From Enterococcus sp. 9D6_DIV0238 (GTDB taxonomy: Bacteria; Bacillota; Bacilli; Lactobacillales; Enterococcaceae): a stretch of 64,000 bases of DNA. The notes beneath the pieces were generated by a model. It saw nothing but the letters and a program-made list of their open reading frames with translations. It was not told the origin of the DNA and ran no database searches. The position numbers and the translations under genes are program-made. Shown here one piece after another: positions 46,328 to 60,695 of this stretch; within the stretch, counting starts at the first letter, position 1, and every line of letters starts with the position of its first letter. The stretch covers positions 558,001 through 622,000 of the forward strand of contig NZ_CP147246.1 in the NCBI RefSeq assembly GCF_002174455.2, in the 5' to 3' direction.

Positions 46328-47869
46328 CTATGTTGTTAAGATTTTTTTAGGTTGTAATCTTAAAATCCCGATCGATGATAATACAATTGAAAAGAAACTG
46401 ATCAGTACACCCAGACCCGCTAAAATCGCGATTTCTTTTGGCTGAACCGAAATATTCAGATTTTCAATGGCTTGAGCAGCTTCTGCTGAACTTGCACCAA
46501 TGCCGCTCATCCCTCTACCCATACCTCCACCGTTAGGTCTGCCGCCTTGCTGATCGCCGCCTGGCATCCCATTCGGTCCGGCTTGATCAGTTGTCGATTG
46601 TTGTGCTGACTGCGTTTGTTGATCGATCAACTGCTCACCAACGACATTTCCTACGATATTCCCACTAAAAGTAGCAATAATCAACGCAACGATCATACAA
46701 ACAATGATCTCACTGAAAAATTGCAGTACTACTTTAAAGCGAGATTCGCCTAAAGATAGTAATACGCCAATCTCATATCGTCTTTCCCTGATTGTCATCA
46801 TCACGATCAACGTTAAAATAATTACACCTGCAACAGCGACCAAGATCACGATATTTTTGGCAAAACTAGCAACATTGTTCAATGGTTGAAGCATTTGTTG
46901 ATACGCTTGGTCATTTGTTTGCAAACTGAAACTTTCAGTATCGATCAATTTCTCAGCTGCAGCTACAAAACTATCCATTTCTTTCGGATCTTCCAATGTA
47001 TACGAAGCAGAATCGATCGTACCTGCTGAATCTTCTCCTTTTAACGTATTTGCTAATGTATAAGAAGTGTATAAGGTATTTGCAGGATTTAAGAAGTTGA
47101 ACATCATGCCCATACTATCACCATTCTCAGATGTTTTATAAATACCTTTTATCGTCAATTCGTATGTTTTTTCATCATCTTCTGGATCAGTTATTTTGAA
47201 TGTGTCACCGACAGCTAAATCATTTGCCTGCGCCAATGTTTCTTCGATCACTACATTATTTGTATCCTTATCTGATTCACTGATCGCTTCACCACTGGTT
47301 ATTTCCGCTGTACCACTAGAAAAATCACTAGCCATCGTCAAATCCATCACACCGCTGACTTGAAAATCACTTTGCTTCATATTAGCCATTGGACCGCCGC
47401 CCATTTGTCCTCCTGACTGCATCTGACCGTCAGGATTTTCTCCACCAGCTTGTTCACTATCGCTAGATTCAGATGTGGCTGTGTCGCTATCTTCACTAGA
47501 AATTGGTGTGATCCCTTCTCCTGCTCCAGCAGAAGATGATGATAGAAATGAATATGTTTTGACATTTGCCAATTCTGCAATTTTTTGCGCATCTTCTAAA
47601 GAAACGGGTGTCAAACTGAAGCTTCCAGGATCGGGTCTTTCACCAGACGCGCTATCCTGATTTTTTTTCATTGCTGCTTCACGGTTTGCTGAAAGTGTCA
47701 CAGTCGCTCCAACACTTTTCTTTGCATTTTCTGTTGCTGTCAACGCAGCACTTTGAATCGTTAAACCGGCTAAGACAAAAATCAATATTGCTGAAAATAC
47801 AGCACATAATAGGAATGTCCGCCCCTTCTTTGCTCTCATACTTAATAATGCTCGTTTGATAAAATTCAT
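46328..47869 (-). CDS. FtsX-type ABC permease (Vex/MacB-like)
   Basis: The 513-residue permease has one N-terminal helix (about 13-35), a large extracytoplasmic domain, and three C-terminal helices (about 340-362, 385-410 and 480-505), the MacB/FtsX layout. Unusual are Gly/Gln/Met-rich stretches in the outer regions: near 145-165 (G-Q-M-Q-S-G-G-Q-M-G-G-G-P-M) and near 440-460 (G-G-G-M-G-R-G-M). AGGAGG stands before the ATG at 47869; ten more in-frame codons exist upstream without a binding site. No two-component system is adjacent, so the trigger and substrate are unknown. Confidence 0.85.
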   Translation of the reverse strand: MNFIKRALLSMRAKKGRTFLLCAVFSAILIFVLAGLTIQSAALTATENAKKSVGATVTLSANREAAMKKNQDSASGERPDPGSFSLTPVSLEDAQKIAELANVKTYSFLSSSSAGAGEGITPISSEDSDTATSESSDSEQAGGENPDGQMQSGGQMGGGPMANMKQSDFQVSGVMDLTMASDFSSGTAEITSGEAISESDKDTNNVVIEETLAQANDLAVGDTFKITDPEDDEKTYELTIKGIYKTSENGDSMGMMFNFLNPANTLYTSYTLANTLKGEDSAGTIDSASYTLEDPKEMDSFVAAAEKLIDTESFSLQTNDQAYQQMLQPLNNVASFAKNIVILVAVAGVIILTLIVMMTIRERRYEIGVLLSLGESRFKVVLQFFSEIIVCMIVALIIATFSGNIVGNVVGEQLIDQQTQSAQQSTTDQAGPNGMPGGDQQGGRPNGGGMGRGMSGIGASSAEAAQAIENLNISVQPKEIAILAGLGVLISFFSIVLSSIGILRLQPKKILTT

Positions 47870-48068
47870 ATGATTCCTCCTAAGTTTCCTTGTGAACAAA
47901 GATTACTTTAATCTTGTTACCTTAAACAGAACTTAAAGAAAGCTATTTTCTTTTGATTTTAATCTTTGTCCGCGGAGCCTTGCAAAACAAGAGGAAAAAT
48001 GATTAAATGGTTGTGTCGTATTTTTTGATCCATAATAAATGAATGTACTAGAAGGGAACGAAGGGTAT

Positions 48069-49025
48069 TTGGAAAAAAAGAAAATGACTCTATATGGGAT
48101 GATTTTTTCAATTTGCTTCTTCTTGATCGTATCCTTCTTTTTTTCTCCTCATACAATAGATTACGCAAAAGAAGCTGAGGCAAATGAAAAAAGTGATATG
48201 CCATTAAAAACTATTTCAGCAGCCGCTTCAAAACCAGATCTTCCTGAAGAAAAAGCAGATCCTTCACTCATTGCCTTTTATAAAAAAATCGAGCAGTCAA
48301 TGAAGAATGCCCGTGATTCTTTCAATGGGGATGTTGGAATGACCTATGTCGATCTGACTACTGGAAAGCAGATCTCTGTAAATGGCACACAAGAATTTTA
48401 CAGTGCCAGCACCATCAAGGTTCCTTTGGCAATGATGATCGCAGATAAAGTCCAAGCTGGAGAATTAAAATGGGACGATCAATTGGTTTATAATGAAAAA
48501 GAAGATTATGAGGATGGAACAGGGATTATCATCAATAATATCCAGCCCACTTATTCCGTTAGAACATTACAGGAATATAATATTATCTATTCTGATAATA
48601 TTGCTAAAAATATGCTTTATGGTACTTTTGGCGATGATGTAAAAGCTAAAAAAGCGCTCTATGCTCATTTTCTGCAAAAAGAAACCCAATGGGATGATGC
48701 GAAATTCACTTCCGAAGACGCAGCAAAGATCCTTAAGATTTTGTATGACGAAAAAGCAACAAATTCTGAATACCAAGCGATTTATGCTTATATGAAAAAT
48801 ACAGTCTTCCATGAACGAATGGATACACCAACAACCTCTGGAAAGGTTGCTCATAAGATCGGTTCTTATGCAGGATTTTTACATGATATTGGTATTTTAG
48901 AAACAGAACATCCTTTTATTTTAACCGTTTTTACTAATGGACAAACAAATGAGGGTATTTCTTTTATCGCAAGTGTTACTGATCAATTGTGGATGATCCA
49001 AAGTAATGACTATCCCAAAAAATAA
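48069..49025 (+). CDS. class A beta-lactamase-like serine hydrolase
   Basis: The protein is about 318 residues with an N-terminal membrane anchor or signal (about 8-28) and the class A fold: S-T-I-K (SxxK), Y-S-D-N (SDN loop) and H-K-I-G in place of K-T-G. The His-for-Lys change is common in the beta-lactamase2 family, many of which are cell-wall peptidases and not lactamases. The start is uncertain: a TTG at 48069, an ATG 15 bp later, or an ATG 30 bp earlier without a binding site. Confidence 0.8.
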   Translation: MEKKKMTLYGMIFSICFFLIVSFFFSPHTIDYAKEAEANEKSDMPLKTISAAASKPDLPEEKADPSLIAFYKKIEQSMKNARDSFNGDVGMTYVDLTTGKQISVNGTQEFYSASTIKVPLAMMIADKVQAGELKWDDQLVYNEKEDYEDGTGIIINNIQPTYSVRTLQEYNIIYSDNIAKNMLYGTFGDDVKAKKALYAHFLQKETQWDDAKFTSEDAAKILKILYDEKATNSEYQAIYAYMKNTVFHERMDTPTTSGKVAHKIGSYAGFLHDIGILETEHPFILTVFTNGQTNEGISFIASVTDQLWMIQSNDYPKK

Positions 49026-49074
49026 AGAGCCGAACAAAACTAAAAATCAGTTTTGTTCGGCTCTTTATTTTTTT
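49024..49074. terminator. bidirectional terminator, CAAAAC...GTTTTG family
   Basis: An 18-bp stem (AAAGAGCCGAACAAAACT with its complement) encloses AAAAATC and is followed by a T-run on the right and preceded by A's on the left. It ends both the class A hydrolase gene and the V-ATPase operon. Confidence 0.85.
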
Positions 49075-49705
49075 AATTTCCACCCATATTTTTGATTTTG
49101 ATCAATCGGGTGATTTCACTTCTTTCATTTTCTTCGAGTTTCATCTGTATATAGTAAATCGTTTCTTCTAATTGCGGAATCGTCATATATTCTAGTGCAT
49201 TTACTCGTCTTCTGGTTTTTTCGATTTCTTCTGACATCAATTGACAGGTTTTTTCGACCTCAGCTAATTCTAAAAGCTTTGGCAGAATCGATGAAAGCTT
49301 AACAAACACACTATCTAGTTCTGCATTTGAATTTAAGTACCCATAGTTCAACGGTGCTTCGACCACTGCTTCATCGTAATGAAAATTCATCGTTGGTACA
49401 GTAACACTCATGATATTTTTTTCGATCACATCCAGAGTTACTTCATTTGCAGGTATAGCAACTAATTCCTCAATAAAAGCTTCATTCAATGTTGCATTAG
49501 CTAAGACAAAATTAGACAAAGCTGTTGCTAGTTCCTTTTCAACGTCCAACCTCAAGGTATTATTTTTCTTGATCAACAAAATAAAACGACGCATCAATTC
49601 ATCTTGTTTATCTTTCAATAGTTTATGTCCGCGGCTAGCTGTACCTAATTGTTTTTTTAAACGAGAGAGTTCCATTCGCGTTGGATTCACATTCAATCGA
49701 GCCAC
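49073..49705 (-). CDS. ntpD: V-type ATPase subunit D
   Basis: The 210-residue central-stalk subunit is two long coiled-coil helices: [15 protein letters not shown] near the N-terminus and R-R-R-V-N-A-L-E-Y near 175-185, typical of subunit D. It rotates inside the A3B3 ring. GTG start behind GGAGAG. It is the last gene of the operon here; ntpH and ntpJ of E. hirae do not follow. Confidence 0.93.
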   Translation of the reverse strand: MARLNVNPTRMELSRLKKQLGTASRGHKLLKDKQDELMRRFILLIKKNNTLRLDVEKELATALSNFVLANATLNEAFIEELVAIPANEVTLDVIEKNIMSVTVPTMNFHYDEAVVEAPLNYGYLNSNAELDSVFVKLSSILPKLLELAEVEKTCQLMSEEIEKTRRRVNALEYMTIPQLEETIYYIQMKLEENERSEITRLIKIKNMGGN

Positions 49706-49711
49706 AATCGA

Positions 49712-52862
<3,151 letters not shown>

Positions 52863-52878
52863 AATCATTCCTCCTATT

Positions 52879-53077
52879 CTAAAAAGCGTAGCAATCCATT
52901 TAGCTCTTGAACAAATTAGCAAACGACTTCAATGACGCTTTTTGGCATTTAAGACGGTTGTCTATTTGTTGAAAGAGCTGGGTTGCGCAGCTAGATTAAC
53001 TAAAAAGCGTAGCAATCCGTTTAGCTCTTGAACAAATTAGCAAACGACTTCAATGACGCTTTTTGGCATTTAAGACG
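52879..53077 (-). repeat. tandem 78-bp stem-loop repeat between ntpG and ntpA
   Basis: Two copies (52879-52956 and 53000-53077) differ at one base. On the operon strand each begins AAAAAGCGT and ends ACGCTTTTT, exact reverse complements, with an inner CGTTTGC/GCTAAACG pairing, so each can fold into a hairpin of about 65-70 bases. They are the only sizeable non-coding stretch in an operon whose other junctions are tight or overlapping. Confidence 0.8.
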
Positions 53078-53102
53078 TTTATCTATTCGTTAACCGATTC
53101 AT

Positions 53103-53414
53103 CTATAAAATATTCTGTCCTACTGCACGTTCTACATTATTTTGAATCTCCTTTAATCCGATCCCCTTGGTTCCGTTATGACTAGGAATCAAAATAATCG
53201 CCGGAGTTACTTCACTTTTATAACGCTCAATCGTTTCTATTGCTCGTTCAGAGGCGTCTTCTGTAATAAAAATGACACCATAACTTTTTTTAGCCATCGA
53301 CTCGATCATTGCCCTTATTTGCTTAGCTGATTTTGCGTACACAACGTCAAATCCAAAAAGCTTAAACGGCATTACAGAATCTCTATCGCCGATCACTCCG
53401 ATTTTATAAGCCAT
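53103..53414 (-). CDS. ntpG: V-type ATPase subunit F
   Basis: The 103-residue central-stalk subunit (called NtpG in E. hirae) has [18 protein letters not shown] and V-I-F-I-T-E-D. It binds subunit D at the rotor. The start overlaps the end of ntpC by 11 bp. Confidence 0.93.
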   Translation of the reverse strand: MAYKIGVIGDRDSVMPFKLFGFDVVYAKSAKQIRAMIESMAKKSYGVIFITEDASERAIETIERYKSEVTPAIILIPSHNGTKGIGLKEIQNNVERAVGQNIL

Positions 53415-54405
53415 CTACTGCACGCATCCTTTCTCTCACCACATCCGCAGAAAAATTACTACGCTTACTGACTAAAATCAGTCGTAAATTTTTCCATTCA
53501 ACCTCTTTTGCATTTAAAAAAGCTAACAGCGGCAGCGGGCCAAAAGCCATGATTTTTGATTTATCATATAAACCTGTCAAATAATCATCTTTCACCTTCT
53601 CAAAAGCAATCAAATCAAGCTCTTTTGTTTCTGATGAAACAATCGGTGCAAGAATTCCGCCAAGAGATATATTAAGTACAAACTCTGTAAAAGCAGCTAG
53701 AGATTGCTCACTGTAAGCTAAAAAATCAGATTTTGGAATACTCCCAGAACTTGATAAAACAGTCAATAGAAAGTTTTCATGCTGACCTTGGATGATTCCT
53801 CGTGCCATCGTGGATATATTCGTTAAATCGATAAAAGCCGTAACTTCATCAATAATATCCTTATATCCCAGCTTTTCAGCCAACCGTTTTTGATACGTCA
53901 GAAAGCTCCGATCATAAATAATATCGATCGCCTGAAATATAGAGGATTCTTGAAAATAGTCCAGCACTTCTAAAATCGCCTGCATCAGTTCGTCAGCTAT
54001 TTCTGTCGACACACGTGTACGTATCGCACTTTTGATCGTTTCAATCGAATAACGTCCATCAGCAATAAATAAGTGATCCAGATTCTCTCCAGTCAACTCA
54101 GCTTTTGTCAATACTTTCAGATTATGGAATGTTATACGAGACGTATAAATATCGATGACTTCCGGTTCAGGAGCCAGCTCATATAGCCATTCAAATAAAC
54201 GTCCTTTTTCTTTTGAATAAATATATTCAAAATCATCAACAAATCCTTCCGTCATGTAGGTACTATAAATTGTACTTTTTAGAATATCTTGAAGCTCTTC
54301 GATTGTTTTAGCATTCAATAATTGTTCATACTGTGCACTATTCAACAGTTCAGTCTCTTTTAGACGAATCAGCGGATTGATCTGATTATACGCGGTCTCT
54401 TTCAT
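53404..54405 (-). CDS. ntpC: V-type ATPase subunit C (d)
   Basis: The 333-residue subunit links the central stalk to the membrane rotor ring. It has the family's [13 protein letters not shown] opening and an all-helical composition. AGGAGGGG precedes the ATG. Confidence 0.92.
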   Translation of the reverse strand: MKETAYNQINPLIRLKETELLNSAQYEQLLNAKTIEELQDILKSTIYSTYMTEGFVDDFEYIYSKEKGRLFEWLYELAPEPEVIDIYTSRITFHNLKVLTKAELTGENLDHLFIADGRYSIETIKSAIRTRVSTEIADELMQAILEVLDYFQESSIFQAIDIIYDRSFLTYQKRLAEKLGYKDIIDEVTAFIDLTNISTMARGIIQGQHENFLLTVLSSSGSIPKSDFLAYSEQSLAAFTEFVLNISLGGILAPIVSSETKELDLIAFEKVKDDYLTGLYDKSKIMAFGPLPLLAFLNAKEVEWKNLRLILVSKRSNFSADVVRERMRAVDGL

Positions 54406-54446
54406 CTTGCCCCTCCTATCATAAAAACTTGATGCTAATAAACTCT

Positions 54447-55028
54447 CTATTTAAAAAGCATTTCTGCAATGGAAAAACTTTCCGCTCTCTTGATTTCCTG
54501 AACTAAACTTGGAAATAAGAAATTATACTCGATCCCATTTTGAGCAATGAGGAAACCGCCAACGCCTGGTATGAACTCTGGAAGTAAAGCTAACTCCAAT
54601 TCATTTGGTTTATGATTTTCCAACCATTGCTCTGTCAACTTTCCTTTAGAGTACTCACCTAACTGTAGTTGTGCTTGACCAGTCAGTGTCAATTGATCAA
54701 GGATTTGCTTTGTAAATACTTGGAATTCATCTTCATTCCAACGATCCATTCGCTTGATCGCTTCTAAAAAAAGCTGCTCTAAATATCCTTGTTTTTGATT
54801 TAACGTTGCTTGTTTGATCTCCAATTGCTGACGGTTTTGTTTTTGTTTAAACGCTTTAATAGTTTGATCACTATTCTTTTCAATCAATTTATGTTCCTGT
54901 AACAGCAGTACTTCTTCTTGTTCTGCATAAGCCTCATCAATTCGTTTATATTCTACTTTCTTTAAATCAGTAACTTCTGCTGTTCCTTTTTCTAGAATTT
55001 GATCGACGATCTTTTCGATTGCATCCAT
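54447..55028 (-). CDS. ntpE: V-type ATPase subunit E
   Basis: The 193-residue peripheral-stalk subunit has a long N-terminal coiled coil (about 10-100, rich in Lys/Glu/Gln) and a compact C-terminal domain (V-G-G-F-L-I-A-Q-N-G-I-E-Y-N). It lies 13 bp after ntpK and 41 bp before ntpC. Confidence 0.9.
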   Translation of the reverse strand: MDAIEKIVDQILEKGTAEVTDLKKVEYKRIDEAYAEQEEVLLLQEHKLIEKNSDQTIKAFKQKQNRQQLEIKQATLNQKQGYLEQLFLEAIKRMDRWNEDEFQVFTKQILDQLTLTGQAQLQLGEYSKGKLTEQWLENHKPNELELALLPEFIPGVGGFLIAQNGIEYNFLFPSLVQEIKRAESFSIAEMLFK

Positions 55029-55041
55029 ATTTTTCCTCCTG

Positions 55042-57519
<2,478 letters not shown>

Positions 57520-57533
<14 letters not shown>

Positions 57534-57846
57534 AAACTTTTTTCACCCTCTCTATTATGTGATCAACGATAGCATCTTTCTTTTTTTCATATTTATTCCT
57601 AAACTCTTGATCTTGCTCTTTTGCTTCACTTAGTAATAATACTCTTTCTTGCTCAAGCTGCTCTGCCAACTGCCTCTCTCGATCTCGAAGCATCTTGCTG
57701 ACTTTTTCCTGGCTTTCATCTTGTAATTGCTTGAATTTCTGCGCTTTTTTCTGCTCATATGTCAGGATTTCTTTTTGAGCAGTTTGACGCATTTCTTCAA
57801 CTTTTTTTTCTGCATCTTGAATGCGCTCTAATGCTTCTAATACCAT
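57520..57846 (-). CDS. ntpF: V-type ATPase subunit G/H-type stalk protein
   Basis: The 108-residue protein is almost entirely a Lys/Glu/Gln-rich coiled coil, the pattern of NtpF in E. hirae, which pairs with subunit E in the peripheral stalk. It is the first gene of the operon. A GGGGTG precedes the ATG. Confidence 0.88.
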
Positions 57847-57887
57847 ATTTTCACCCCTATTCTATGATTTCGATTAGTGTACTTATT

Positions 57888-57916
57888 ATTATGAAGCGGA
57901 TCACTTTTTATTACAA
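57888..57916 (-). promoter_or_regulatory. V-ATPase operon promoter
   Basis: On the minus strand TTGTAA (57911-57916) and CATAAT (57888-57893) are 17 bp apart and about 40 bp before ntpF. Confidence 0.65.
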
Positions 57917-57960
57917 TCAAAAAGGAATACACCATGCCCTCATCAAACGACATGATCTAT

Positions 57961-57983
57961 CCCTTTTTTATAATAAAAAAGGG
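57961..57983. promoter_or_regulatory. 23-bp perfect palindrome upstream of the V-ATPase operon
   Basis: CCCTTTTTTAT-A-ATAAAAAAGGG is a perfect palindrome. It is 45 bp upstream of the -35 of the V-ATPase promoter. It may be an operator or a small terminator; nothing else was seen in this 416-bp gap apart from the repeat element. Confidence 0.5.
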
Positions 57984-58135
57984 CACAAATTCAAACATCG
58001 TTCTTCTCACCCCTTGAAGAACCTGATCCTTGAAGCTTGCGCCCAACCATTTTTATTCACATGAATGTATCTTAGCAAAAACACTTTGAAATTACAATAA
58101 TTTTTGTAAAGGAAGTCATAAAAAATTAAAAAAAT

Positions 58136-58238
58136 CTCACCTTCAATTAGAAGATGAGAAAGGAGTTTTACTCATGAGAGTAAATGAAAAAAAGTTTGTT
58201 GTTAGGATGTATTCATCTTACTGCCGTAGACAGATTAT
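58136..58238 (+). repeat. two-hairpin repeat element, copy 2
   Basis: CTCACCTTC/GAAGATGAG (58136-58158, with the same C-A mismatch as copy 1), then AAGGAG and TTTACTC/GAGTAAA (58167-58184), then TGAAAAAA...GTTTGTTGTTAGG and TCTTACTGCC. Here the second loop holds an ATG that opens a 36-codon frame with a good AGGAG, but the frame is not shared by the other copies. Confidence 0.6.
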
Positions 58239-58263
58239 TTCAAATAATATGCATTCTATTCTT

Positions 58264-58581
58264 CTAAAAGAAAAAAGCCTCTAAATTGTTGCCTGAGCGC
58301 ATCACTTTTTCATTAATGTCTTCCTTCCAAACATCAGTAAACCAATCATATTGCATTTGCTTAATAATGATTTTTTTAATTTCTTCTTCTAAGGATGAGC
58401 TATCCATCTCTCCACCATAAAATGCTTGCAATGCTTGGAGTGCCTTATCATTGTGATTAGACTCAAAACGATAAATCCGTCCTTGTTCTACATAATAGAA
58501 CCCATACTGGATAACTACTGCAAAACGCTGATCTTTTTTCTCAAGGAAATCTATAAACTGTTCTGACGTGATCTGCTGCAT
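58264..58581 (-). CDS. hypothetical protein
   Basis: This 105-residue acidic/hydrophilic protein has no signal or membrane segment and is not recognised. It contains I-Q-Y-G-F-Y-Y-V-E-Q-G-R-I-Y-R-F, a likely beta-hairpin, followed by helices and a C-terminal E-A-F-F-F. Its last codons overlap an open frame of the repeat element on the other strand. Confidence 0.45.
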   Translation of the reverse strand: MQQITSEQFIDFLEKKDQRFAVVIQYGFYYVEQGRIYRFESNHNDKALQALQAFYGGEMDSSSLEEEIKKIIIKQMQYDWFTDVWKEDINEKVMRSGNNLEAFFF

Positions 58582-58629
58582 CTCTTCACAGTCCTTTCAA
58601 TAAATTATTCTTTGGCTATTCCTTTTTTC

Positions 58630-58657
58630 TTTATACTTAAGAAAAAGCAGAGGTCAA
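58630..58657 (-). promoter_or_regulatory. promoter of the 105-residue hypothetical gene
   Basis: On the minus strand TTGACC (58652-58657) and TATAAA (58630-58635) are 16 bp apart, about 50 bp before the start. The remaining 300 bp to the next gene show only a TATAAT at 58953-58958 that could serve the gene to the right. Confidence 0.5.
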
Positions 58658-58996
58658 TTTTATGTCAAAGGTGATCTTTCTTGCTTCCTTACTTCAACAA
58701 GGATAATTTAAGGAAACTATTCATTGTTTCAAATATCTAATAATCAGCGAACTATTTTACTAAAGTGTCTAAAAATCGATGATTACCAATTTCTATTTCT
58801 TACCTTCCTATTTAACCTTGCACTCCAAACATCATAACAAAAAATAATTACGTAAACAATCATCTTCGAACACTTCTTGTTTTACACCCCCTTTATTATT
58901 GACATATCCTACATTTTTTCAATACTTTTGTTTATTTTTAACTTCTTTTAGGTATAATAAAAATAACAAGGACAAAAAGATGAATAGGAGTAATTA

Positions 58997-59314
58997 ATGA
59001 TGGAAAATATAATAAAAGTCTCCACTAAGTTTCACAATACTTGGCTGATCGATGTAAAAAAAGATTCTTTTGCAAAAGAGAATAAGATTCTGTTTGGTGA
59101 TACACTTCGACTCTCTATTGCTAAAGGTGATTCTTATTATTTTGCCGAAAATATTGCATTGACTTACGAGAAAGAAATTATTTCTAAAGAAACTCCGACA
59201 AAGGATGAGCTCCATTTCTTTGAATATATGCGAATGAACAAAGAGAAAACCTTCTCAAACTCATTAGCAGCTAAGTATGGAATACAACAATATATCCAGC
59301 CAGCTTCTGCTTAA
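58997..59314 (+). CDS. hypothetical protein
   Basis: The 105-residue protein is not recognised. The N-terminal part looks beta-rich (K-V-S-T-K-F-H-N-T-W-L-I-D-V, T-L-R-L-S-I-A-K-G-D-S-Y-Y-F) and the C-terminal part helical. AGGAG sits 6 bases before the first of two adjacent ATGs. A long hairpin follows at 59333. Confidence 0.45.
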   Translation: MMENIIKVSTKFHNTWLIDVKKDSFAKENKILFGDTLRLSIAKGDSYYFAENIALTYEKEIISKETPTKDELHFFEYMRMNKEKTFSNSLAAKYGIQQYIQPASA

Positions 59315-59332
59315 CTCATGATAGATACAAAA

Positions 59333-59386
59333 AATAATAGCCTCTGATTTACCTCATTCAACAAAAGTAAATCGGAAGCTATTATT
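59333..59386. terminator. long imperfect hairpin, probable terminator
   Basis: AATAATAGC...GATTTAC and GTAAATC...GCTATTATT pair over about 20 positions with a few mismatches. On the minus strand a T-run follows, so it would end a leftward transcript carrying the 21-codon frame at 59479-59544; it also follows the rightward 105-residue gene. Confidence 0.6.
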
Positions 59387-59478
59387 CTGCACTTTTTATT
59401 TATACACGTTTTTATTTTTTTTTGGTTAATTTTTTGTTTGCAAATTTTTAATACTTTTAGAAATGTCTAAACAAAAGT

Positions 59479-59544
59479 CTAGGCCCCTCCTGTAACAACA
59501 TAAATAGAAATACCACTAAATAACACTGCAATTAATGAAATCAC
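59479..59544 (-). CDS. candidate 21-residue hydrophobic peptide
   Basis: GGAGG stands 7 bases before a GTG that opens a 21-codon frame reading as one hydrophobic segment (V-I-S-L-I-A-V-L-F-S-G-I-S-I-Y-V-V) ending G-G-A. A terminator-like hairpin lies about 100 bases downstream. The size, composition and isolated position resemble the toxins of type I toxin-antitoxin loci, but no antisense RNA promoter was identified. Confidence 0.35.
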   Translation of the reverse strand: MISLIAVLFSGISIYVVTGGA

Positions 59545-59758
59545 CAGCACACCTCCATCTAAATTATTAGAAATCAACGTTTGCAAACAAATAATTTTCC
59601 TTAGGTAAAGAATAACAAACAGATAAAAAAAAGGAAAGTAGTAATGTGAAAAAGTGCGAAATTGGCATAAATATCTAAAATAAAAATAATTTTTTTCTTA
59701 AAAAATGGAAATAAGCTCATTTTTCATGCTATAATCGCATATGAAAGGGGAGAAACGC

Positions 59759-60673
59759 TTGAATATCATAGAAACTTTACGTTTTTTCAGACTCAAACTG
59801 AAGCTTACTCAAAAAGAAATGATGTCAGAATTCACGGACCCCTCAACCTATTCTAAAATAGAAAGTGGTAAGCGTTCTTTAAAAGTCACTGAACTTGAAG
59901 AAATCCTTGAACATACATCGATTAATGCTGAAGAGTTTTTCAGCTTTGCTACTTTTGATAAAAAGCAGCAAGATTTTCGAGAGCTTTTTTACTATTGTGG
60001 AGCACATTTAGAAAACAAAAGTACCAAACAAAAACTAATCAATTATTATGTTTTTTTAAAGAATAACAAAAAGAAAACATTGAGAGAAACTTCTAACTAT
60101 ATTGCTATAAAAAATTATTTTTATGCTCATTGGGATGAAATCGAGGAATTAAGTCAAGTTGAAATAACCGATATTTATAATTCTTTATTGACAAAGACTT
60201 TCTATGTTCAATATGATTATGTCATTACAGCAAATCTAATTAGATTTTTCAACTCAAAACAAGCAGATTTGCTACTAGCTCGCATGTTTCCGATCAAATT
60301 TGAGGAAAAACGGGATTTTACTACGAAAAAATTTGCCTACAATATTCTCATCAATCTAATCTCAATGAGACTCTATGCAAAAGACTATGAGGGCGCTGCA
60401 AAATATATTAAATTAGCAAAGAAACAAGATAAGCAAAATGAAAACTACAACTTCAAACTGAACCTTCAATATTTAAGTAATCTTTTAAATTATATTCTTG
60501 AAGGTGAACCAGTCTATATGGAACGAGTCTATGACTTCATACATTTACTAGAGAATGCTGGAGATACCTTGCAAGCTGAACAAGTAAAAAAAGAAGTAAA
60601 ATTATTAACGCATGAACGTGACAGCGAAAAGATGCTTAAAAAATATTCTGTTGGTCTATTCAAAGAAACTTAA
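59759..60673 (+). CDS. Rgg/MutR-like transcriptional regulator
   Basis: The 304-residue regulator has an XRE HTH at the N-terminus (about 1-60; L-T-Q-K-E-M-M-S-E-F-T-D-P-S-T-Y-S-K-I-E-S-G-K-R) and a helical-repeat C-terminal region as in Rgg/PlcR/PrgX regulators that bind short peptides. AAGGGGAG stands 6 bases before the TTG at 59759; an ATG 18 bp earlier has no binding site. No obvious SHP-type peptide gene is nearby. The repeat element copy 3 follows its stop by 22 bp. Confidence 0.75.
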   Translation: MNIIETLRFFRLKLKLTQKEMMSEFTDPSTYSKIESGKRSLKVTELEEILEHTSINAEEFFSFATFDKKQQDFRELFYYCGAHLENKSTKQKLINYYVFLKNNKKKTLRETSNYIAIKNYFYAHWDEIEELSQVEITDIYNSLLTKTFYVQYDYVITANLIRFFNSKQADLLLARMFPIKFEEKRDFTTKKFAYNILINLISMRLYAKDYEGAAKYIKLAKKQDKQNENYNFKLNLQYLSNLLNYILEGEPVYMERVYDFIHLLENAGDTLQAEQVKKEVKLLTHERDSEKMLKKYSVGLFKET

Positions 60674-60695
60674 TACCCTACTATTAAACAAATAT

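Noticed and set aside
57759-58064. 101-codon plus-strand frame overlapping ntpF and the operon promoter
   Set aside because: Overlaps a real gene and a good promoter on the other strand; no ribosome binding site.
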